In this document: positions 52,730-60,000 of the stretch, piece after piece
Layout of the letters: each line of letters starts with the position of its first letter
Numbering within the stretch: position 1 is the first letter of the stretch
Origin: Hydractinia symbiolongicarpus
Taxonomy: Eukaryota > Cnidaria > Hydrozoa > Anthoathecata > Hydractiniidae
Direction of reading: 5' to 3'
Length of the DNA stretch: 60,000 nt
Assembly (NCBI RefSeq): GCF_029227915.1
Contig: NC_079877.1
Location: 18,092,851-18,152,850 of the forward strand
Notes under the pieces: model-generated
Databases searched by the model: none
Told to the model about the DNA's origin: nothing
Seen by the model: the letters and a program-made list of their open reading frames with translations, nothing else
Made by a program: the position numbers and the translations under genes

Positions 52730-52905
52730 TGTTAACCTACCTTTACACTGTAAAACTAATTACAATAGTGTTGGATAGGGTTTTAGTTATTGTTTGGTGC
52801 AGATCTGATACATTGGTACAGATATTACAACGTTGTGTTGCTGTTGTGTTTAATGATTGCTGCGTTAAATTCAAGTTGGAGCTACAAGGATTATCAGGTT
52901 AGACA
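52730..52905 (+). repeat. Probable 3' LTR of the copia element
   Basis: After a polypurine tract (AAAAGTGGGGAAGA, 52715-52728), the sequence starts TGTTAACC and ends GGTTAGACA. These imperfect inverted ends and a 176-bp length suit a short copia LTR. No 5' LTR is present in the window, so the limits are inferred. Confidence 0.55.
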
Positions 52906-55412
52906 CATATTTCACCTTTTAGCGTTCAGTAAAAGCTGCTAAAACTGTTCCTTGGAATCAGCACAAGCAACATTGTGAGTGCGTCATGGGCACAATCCAT
53001 GTGCACAATCCATGGTGCTATGGTGATCTTCGCAATAGAAAAATTTTTTGTGATAACATCATGATACATTCTAATGATCTATCATGGTGTGTTTAAAATA
53101 GAAATATTTTGTTTGGTTCTTTAAATCACAATGTTCGTAATTATTTATATCATTAAAAATGATAACTTCTTTTAATTCGTTGTGTAACTTCTAGAGTGCA
53201 ACACACGTTTCAGATTTTTAAAATGGCGAGTATGCACGTTTCTTTGGGATTGTGTCGAAATGTTCGTACGCAATTCGTATAAAAAACTTCCTATCCATTT
53301 ATTAAATCTTTCATATCATTGTTTCGTATCATCAAAATTATAAAGTTTGTATGAAAAGTTGGTATAGGAAGTCAGTTTATTATAATTGGACTTAGAATCT
53401 TAGGTCTTTATATTTAATTATTTTTTAACAAAGGCTGTTTAACAAATATTATTCGCACCAAATAAACTCACTGCATCTTGTTATAAAAAAAACTAAACTT
53501 TGTTTTATTAGAATACAATAATAAGTTTAAATAATATTGCTTGCACTAAAATTAAATATTAAGTTAATTCTTCAACTACATGTCTACAACAATGAAGGGT
53601 ATTACGACAGGCATATTTTTCTATGTATTTTTGCATCACTCACATAGTTAATATTTTCTGTTGTGAAGGAAAAATAATAATAATTTGTTTCACTAAAAAA
53701 ATTTTTTTGGATAAATTTGTTCTCTTGTCAAGGTGAAAAGATAATAAAAAGCCTTTGCAGGCTAAAATATTTCAGATATTTGCTGGTGTGTTGTTTTGTT
53801 CCCTATACCTTTCAAGGTCACCAGTAGCCTGTTTTGTACAGAACTTCTACATGTTGTTCCATCATTTGAAATAAATCCCATAGTATTATCTTGAACTTGC
53901 AAACTGTTTCATGTAGTGCGTGAGATACAGGCTAGAACAAACCAAAGCGTTACTCTTAGTGGGCAAAGCAAGGGTCCTAAATTTAAGTAGCTCAAAGTGT
54001 TAAAAGAAATGCAAGCCAATCAGACTTCAGAATCAGATGCTCCTAAAATAATTTTTGTCTGGTCGCAGTGACCAGGCGAAAAAGTAGGATCCAATCCTAT
54101 TCCAGCGCTGTTTGCCACGTGCCGACCAAACAAATTGCTTGAATTTTTTTGAGGTTTTAATTTTGATTTATTTCAACCTGTTCTTAAAATTAATTTATTC
54201 AGCTTTCCATTTCTGAAAATCTTAATGAGCCAATAAATTTAAAGAGGTTCCCAGGTTTTTTTCCTAATAACGTCGTTATGAAAGATTTGTAATTATATAT
54301 AATCATTCAAAAAATGCATAATATTTTCTTTCTATCGTCATAATTTGCTAATCAGTAATTTATACAAAAAAAACCGGGAATCTTTTGTGCATAATTTATT
54401 CAGCTTTCCATTACCGAAAATTTTAATGAGCCAATAGGAAGCTTTCGGAAAAAGAGACCACAAACGTAAAGGCATGTATGCAAAAATTTACTAATGAGAT
54501 ATTTGTTTTTAAAGATTTTCGTAGGTGTTATGAAAATGTGTGAAAAGAGTATGTGGAAAGATGATGGAAGTGTGAACTTTTTCTTTATGCTGAATATGCA
54601 TGCACGCGTTCAGAATTATTAACAGACAGAAGTCAGGGTTACAAGAGAAAGCTTATATGTATACTCCTTAACTTTGATTTTTTTTAATGATTTTTTTATA
54701 CGACAAAATTTATATATACATATCGATGGTGAAGAGAAGAATGAAAATTACAAAGTGCATCCACAATGATAAACTCGACCAATTAAGTCTTAAAATTTAA
54801 ATTCTAGAGGTTTTGCTCCTCTAAAGAATATGCTCATATAAAGGAACACAATTCTTCCTTTTTCCAAGGAGATAAATAGCACAAAAATTGAACAAACAAA
54901 CAGACAGAGAGTAAGACAGGACTTCTGTAAAGGGTACAAGGGTTTCAACTCATATTCCTGAACCAAGGTACCCAAAATCTCTAGCTGAGTCACCTCAAAA
55001 GATGTCTGCGAACAGTCTTCAGCAGAAACTAGACATTTCTTTCATCCATAACTTTTTATCTGTCCTACTCTGTACAATCTTGTGTGACTGGGGTAAGAAG
55101 GGGAGTCGTCACTCTCCAAAGTTAAGACCAGTGTAGTCAAACCCCCTTGCTGACATGATATTATTATGCATATATTTATACGATAGTCTCATATCATGCA
55201 TAATGTTTACAAAAAATATGCTCAACTCATTTTGCACATATTTTCTCAAAGGTGTGAAGGATATAACACCTCTGAAAAGGCTTTTTCCAGAAAAAAGGGA
55301 TGTTCCAAATATTTTCATGTAACATCAAATATGTCATTCAAAGAGAATTTTTTTTTCTATATGTCATGAATTTTTTGCAAAAAACCTAAAAAAAAAATTA
55401 TTTCCTTCACAG
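52906..55412. other. No gene supported
   Basis: AT-rich non-coding-looking sequence. The only repeat noted is a pair of direct copies of about 40 bases containing TTTATTCAGCTTTCCATT and AATGAGCCAATA, at 54196-54235 and 54388-54437. Open frames near 54790-54993 and 55109-55318 have no domain. Confidence 0.4.
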
Positions 55413-55825
55413 TAACCTTAAACAGAAACACAGGAAACAGCCATTATTAACATTGGACTGAGCGTTTAGTACAGGTAAACTGTGTCATCAATGGGTTTAG
55501 GCGTAATACGGCATTCAAAAAAACTGTGTTGTAACTTGGGTTTACATAACAACACAGGATACATTCTGTTAACACTTGGCTAAGCACTTACCACGTACAG
55601 GTAAACTGTGTTACATATCCATATAGGAGTCATACCCTTTTCAAAAAAACTTCAGCTTTAATTTAAAGAAAACAAACAGGAAACAATCTGTCGCTAACAA
55701 CGGGCTGAGCGCTTAGTACATGTAAACAGTGTTGCACATGTGTATATGAGTAATACCCTTATGCAAAACTTTATTGCAGCTTTGGTTTAAATAAAAACAC
55801 GTGAAACAGCCTGTCGTTACCCCAT
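55413..55825. repeat. Diverged tandem repeat, unit about 125 bp, four copies
   Basis: The words AAACAGCC or AAACAATC, GGCTGAGCGCTTAGTACA, GTAAACTGTGT and GTAATACCC recur in order every roughly 120-130 bases with 20-30 percent visible divergence. No coding content. Confidence 0.7.
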
Positions 55826-56712
55826 CCAGCTAAAAATATCACTCAGCTATTTTATTTTGCGAATATAGTTTTCATGACAGTAATAAAAGGAGTCGCTACC
55901 TACTAACTGCATTTACGTTTAAAGGTAGTGACAGCTTATATTAAGTATTCAGTTAATTGAGAGATCAAATCTTACTATTTACAAATTTCAAGTTAAAAGT
56001 TGAAGAATAAAACTTCCAAGCTGTAATGTTGTTTTTCTGATTTTCGAAGCTTTCCATTCGTGCTTTGGATCACATTCTCCATTTTGAAATCAGTCCTGTG
56101 CACAAAAACTAGGCTTTTGTGATATGTTTTCCATTTATATTATTGGTCATATTCCATTAAAACACAAAACCTATGGAGTCTCAAGAAAATGAATGTATTT
56201 ATCAAAAAAAAAAAAAAAAATGTAAGTTTTACCCCTGTCACCAAGAGGTGAGATTTGAATAAATAATTATTACTTTTTTTTCCTTTCGAAACTTTGAAAA
56301 AAAGAAGGGCCTTGTACACATTGGGAAAAAATAATGTAAAGAGAAAGAAAAAATATGGAAGTGAAATTACTGTTATATCATACGAAATACATTTTGGTTT
56401 TTTTATTAACAGAAAGTAATTAAAATACTTTAATATTATACTAATTAGGTGCAACTGCAATATCAGCCAGAGTTTTGAATATGAAATAAATGTTCGAAGA
56501 TATTTGCGTGAACACCAGGCTTTAAGTTTTATAATATCCCAATAAGATGCGCAAAATCTTTAATCATGTCCTCGTTAGCTGCGTATCGCTGCAGCAATAA
56601 AAGTCAGCGTGAAAAAGATTGAAATTTCTTCTGCTTTTTCAAAGGTGATAAATTACGGAAAGTATGGTTTCAAGCAATAGGCAGAGATAATCCTCTGAAA
56701 TATGGGAGGCTA
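55826..56712. other. No gene supported
   Basis: AT-rich; poly-A and poly-T runs. The minus-strand frame at 56140-56460 is low-complexity Phe/Leu-rich and is rejected. Confidence 0.4.
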
Positions 56713-58459
56713 CAGTACAGTCCAGATGTAAGCGTACGCGTACGCTCAACTTGCAAAAATAATTGCTTTCATTAAAAAAAACAATAGGATAGCGAGTTCC
56801 TTTCAAATTGCGCGAATATAATTGCTTCGTGTTAAAAACAAAAGCATAGCAAGAAACATTGTTTAAAAACAATACTCTGCGCGAGAAAAAATTAAACGCG
56901 AAGGCCATTGAATTTTAATTTTTTTTTAACAACGAAACTAATTATAGTAACGCGATTTTAATCTGATATATTTAAAAAACACAAGCTCTTTTAAAAAACA
57001 AGAAATGCAATGATCTAAATATTTAAAAGAAAACTAATGCTACTTTTAAAACTTTTAGTAATATTTCTTTATCGTCGAAACATATTTCTTAACATGCGAA
57101 ACTTTAAAGTTCTTTTTATAAAAAGCAACGTTTAGCAACGCAAACGGGAAAACCCTACGTTCGGGACTTTTCCCTTCGCGATAAGATTTCAAAAACAAAT
57201 TAAATTTTAATACCGAAGAAAGAAAAAATCTAAAAATATAACTTTTGACGTTTTATAGTATCACCTACATTTTATTGTTAAAAACATTGTCTTTGTTTTT
57301 TTTCAGCGCAACAGCTCTATCTCTTAAAAGATTTAAACAATGCATCTCGCTGTCTATTTAGTTTTCGCGCAAATCTTTTATTTTATAAAACTATCAAACA
57401 ATGGATCGCCATGTCACATTGATAGAGTTGATAACATTTTAAATACTTAAAACACTATCTAACGAAGCTTTCCTATCGCCGTTCTTCGTTCTGTAACTTT
57501 CTAAAAAATCATTTCTATCGCCGCTCTTCGTTATTAAACTTTAAAAATGCGATCTAAAAAAACATTTCTATCGCCTTTTTTTGTTTTTAAACTTTTAAAA
57601 TGCGATCTAAAAAAAACATTTCTATCGCCGTTTTTCGTTTTAAACTTTAAAAATGCGATCTAAAAAAACAATTCTATCGCCGTTTTTCGTTTTAAACTTT
57701 TAAAATGCGATCTAAAAAAAACATTTCTATCGCCGTTTTTCGTTTTTATACTTTTAAAATGCGATCTAAAAAAAACATTTCTATCGCCGTTTTTAGTTTT
57801 TAAACTTTAAAAATGCGATCTAAAAAAACATTTCTATCGCCGTTTTTCGTTTTTAAACTTTTAAAATGCGATCTAAAAAAAAACATTTCTATCACCGTTT
57901 TTAGTTTTTATACTTTTAAAATGCGATCTAAAAAACATTTCTATCGCCGTTTTTAGTTTTTAAACTTTAAAAATGCGATCTAAAAAAACATTTCTATCGC
58001 CGTTTTTCGTTTTTAAAGTTTTAAAATGCAATCTAAAAAAACATTTCTATTAAAATTAAAGTTTCAATCTTTGTTAAAATATAATAATTTCTATCTCTTA
58101 AAAGCTTTATTTAACCCGCGCAACCAACAATGCCTTCTCGCTAGTTTATTTAGTTTCCACGCAAAACAATTGTTTAATAAAAATATTAAACAATGGCTCT
58201 TCGTGTCACATTGATAGAGTTGATAACATTTGCAATTATGCTATTGGGAATAGTTATGTTAACACTATTTAACAATAGTTACGCGCAGTTATAATAAGCT
58301 ATTTTTTCTTCGATAATCTTTTGTTTATTACGCGCAAGTTAATGACTTACAAGACTCGCAAGATAATTAATAAGAACAAAAGACAAACAACTACCGCCTC
58401 CGAGAAAAAGGTGTGAAACTTGAGCGTACGCGTACGCTTACATCTGGACTGTACTGTAT
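56713..58459. mobile_element. Tc1-mariner-like terminal-repeat element, non-autonomous
   Basis: The ends are TA then CAGTACAGTCCAGATGTAAG, and inverted CTTACATCTGGACTGTACTG then TA. CAGT tips and TA target suggest the Tc1-mariner group. The tip is followed by the self-complementary GCGTACGCGTACGC. No transposase remnant was found. It contains a 53-55-bp minisatellite (57465-58060) flanked by a duplicated block of about 140 bases (57310-57440 and 58085-58235). Confidence 0.65.
57465..58060. repeat. Minisatellite, unit about 53-57 bp, ten to eleven copies
   Basis: The unit TTTCTATCGCCGTTTTTCGT plus TTTTAAACTTTTAAAATGCG and ATCTAAAAAAACA repeats with small length changes in the A and T runs. 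It lies inside the Tc-like element. Confidence 0.9.
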
Positions 58460-58566
58460 GTTCTGACCATTTTTTGGAAGATTGTTTCGACTCAAGCTGG
58501 GCCATGCAAAGCACAAGCAAGTGTTAGGGGGATATATTGCCAAAACGAAGATTAGTAAGAGGGGCA

Positions 58567-58796
58567 TAGTTTCGTTGTTAAAAAAAATTTAAATTCAATG
58601 GCCGTCGCGTTTAATTTATTCTCGCGCAGAGTATTGTTTTTAAACAATGTTTCTCGCTATGCTTTTGTTTTTAACACGAAGCAATTATTTTCGCGCAATT
58701 TGAAAGGAACTCGCTATCCTATTGTTTTTTTTAATGAAAGCAATTATTTTTGCAAGTTGAGCGTACGCGTACGCTTACATCTGGACTGTACTGTAT
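58567..58796. mobile_element. Second, inverted copy of the Tc-like element's end (about 230 bp)
   Basis: Reverse complement of 56713-56940 with a few differences, ending in the same CTTACATCTGGACTGTACTG then TA. It lies 107 bases beyond the right end of the first element, so either a second truncated copy inserted next to it or the right side was rearranged. Open frames of 89 and 107 codons with near-identical products arise from these two copies and are artefacts. Confidence 0.75.
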
Positions 58797-59630
58797 TTTC
58801 TCAAAAGGAGAAACCAAAGCAAAGAATAAAATCGAAAATTGATGAGGAAAGATCCAAGTTCACAGAGATCATTCATCAATTTGACCCGTGGCACATTGGG
58901 AAGGTAATCTTGAAAAAATAGATTAAAGGGATCCCAAAGTACTTTTACAAGTTGGACTCAACTGAAAGATTTGCATGAGAAATGCTAAATGATATATTTA
59001 CTTTTTGTTAAAACTTCATGTAACTCCAGATATAGCTTTTTAAATATTTATTTTTCTTGTCGCTCGACCACCATTTTGGTTATCTTCGACTTTCTTTTCC
59101 TTTAAAATTTTCATTCTAGCTCCAGTCTTTTTCAGTGGCATGTGACCATGTTACGTATTATTTCAGTAGCGCTTTAATTATTACTGACTGCATAGCCAGA
59201 ACATATATCTTCGCTCAGCAAAGTGAAACAAAGGCTCTCTACGAAAGTTCTTTACAAGCGATTTTTTTTGAAAAAATAGAAATAATTCTGCATATGTTCT
59301 CACATAGCTGAGCAATCAAACGAAAAAATGTGCATGGTTTTTATTTCAAAGGACTTTTTATTTGAGACGCAAGTTGTGCATGATTTTTATTTCAAAGAAC
59401 TTTTATTTGAGACATAGGTTGTGAAATTTACTGATTATTCAGCATGTCACAAATTTGTTTATGATTTTTATTTCAAAAGGATATATTTTGGAAAGCAGAT
59501 AAAATATCAAGGTGTGACTATAAGCCCATAAAAAGTTATGGAAAAAGTTAAATACGAATAGGATTAAGGGCGGTTACAACCTTTGTAATTTAAGATGGCA
59601 CTCGTTATTTGCCGAGGTAATTACCGAAAC
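58797..59630. other. No gene supported
   Basis: AT-rich; a short direct repeat (TGATTTTTATTTCAAAG words) occurs three times at 59337-59480. No coding support. Confidence 0.4.
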
Positions 59631-59695
59631 AGTGGCGTAACCGCCGGAGGGCCAGGGGGGCACAGACCCCCCGAATAATTTTCCTACTAAAAAAA
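59630..59695. mobile_element. Possible transposon end
   Basis: ACAGTGGCGTAACCGCCGGA followed by GGGGGGCACAGACCCCCC is wording I associate with the ends of repeated elements in animal genomes. The G-run and C-run can pair (GGGGGG...CCCCCC). No partner end is visible in the window. Confidence 0.35.
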
Positions 59696-59845
59696 AAAAG
59701 AAAGAAAGAGAGAAAGAAGGAAGGAAGGAAAGAAGGAAAGAGAAAAAGAAAGAAAGAAGGAAAGGAAGAAAGAAGGAAGAGTGAAAAAGAGAAAGCAAGA
59801 AAGACAGAGAAAAATGAAAAAAACAAAAAAAACAGAGAGGAAGTC
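59689..59845. repeat. Polypurine tract (GAAA/GGAA-rich)
   Basis: About 155 bases that are almost only A and G on the plus strand (AAGAAAGAAAGAG and GAAGGAAGGAAAG words). Both minus-strand Phe/Ser/Leu-rich open frames over it are artefacts of this composition. Confidence 0.9.
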
Positions 59846-60000
59846 GAATATTAGGATCCTTCCTATAGATCATCATTATAAAAATCACTGAATGTTTAAG
59901 GGGGCTAGCAGCACATTTTAAAAAGTCCAAATGCGGTGTAAAAAATTTCTAGTGTTCTTATCATTTTTTATATTTTTGTAGTTGTGTAATGTAAATACAT

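Noticed and set aside
56639-58921. Two ORFs with nearly identical products (89 and 107 codons), first read as a duplicated small gene
   Set aside because: They lie over the two inverted copies of the Tc-like element's end; identity is explained by the DNA repeat.
59574-59930. Phe/Ser/Leu-rich minus-strand ORFs
   Set aside because: Produced by the polypurine tract.

Overview
The window is a piece of an AT-rich, repeat-dense animal genome, most likely a cnidarian and perhaps a hydrozoan. Three things point that way: a single intron-rich host gene, a Polinton/Maverick with cnidarian-style small genes, and several degenerate transposon families I associate with cnidarian genomes. The species cannot be fixed from sequence alone.

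Layout. 1-3.65 kb: decayed Helentron (Rep, Pif1-type helicase, C-terminal apurinic-like endonuclease). 4.2-6.2 kb: exon-like relic of an unnamed repeat gene. 6.2-6.9 kb: non-LTR fragment fused to Helentron-endonuclease sequence. 7.3-7.9 kb: pogo/Tigger relic. 8.9 kb: perfect fold-back MITE. 9.5-34.6 kb: a nest of mobile elements. A non-LTR retrotransposon is split inside a Cys-rich domain by a 21.8-kb Polinton (9642-31451) with a 6-bp target duplication. The Polinton itself carries a hAT-like MITE in its left terminal repeat, a tRNA-derived SINE, a Penelope-like element with a long intact ORF inside the capsid gene, and a 3.8-kb terminal-repeat transposon that splits another gene. That transposon in turn carries a 140-bp mini-Helitron. 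34.6-35.0 kb: (ATT)n array that looks like the retrotransposon's tail. 35.9-36.5 kb: nuclease-like retroelement fragment. 36.6-37.4 kb: 40-bp minisatellite. 39.9-47.8 kb, minus strand: importin-alpha of the KPNA3/4 type in 16 recognisable exons; the first coding exon was not found. Its introns hold a second mini-Helitron and recent tandem duplications. 48-49.6 kb: piggyBac relic with palindromic subterminal repeats. 50.1 kb: compound microsatellite. 50.4-52.9 kb: broken Ty1/copia element with an internal inversion. 56.7-58.8 kb: Tc-like terminal-repeat element with an internal minisatellite. The rest is AT-rich sequence with no gene I can support.

The Polinton carries protein-primed DNA polymerase B with an N-terminal SAP-like motif, retroviral-type integrase, packaging ATPase, probable major capsid protein and a beta-rich probable minor capsid protein. 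It also has membrane and zinc-binding small proteins, a coiled-coil protein with a BRO-N-like start, and a 24-residue-repeat protein. Most are frameshifted or interrupted, so the element is dead. Its genes share an AT-rich TATA/AATAAA-like box just before the ATG, and both terminal repeats contain that box plus the start codon of the adjacent gene. The only host gene I can defend is importin-alpha; everything else is mobile-element sequence or its debris.
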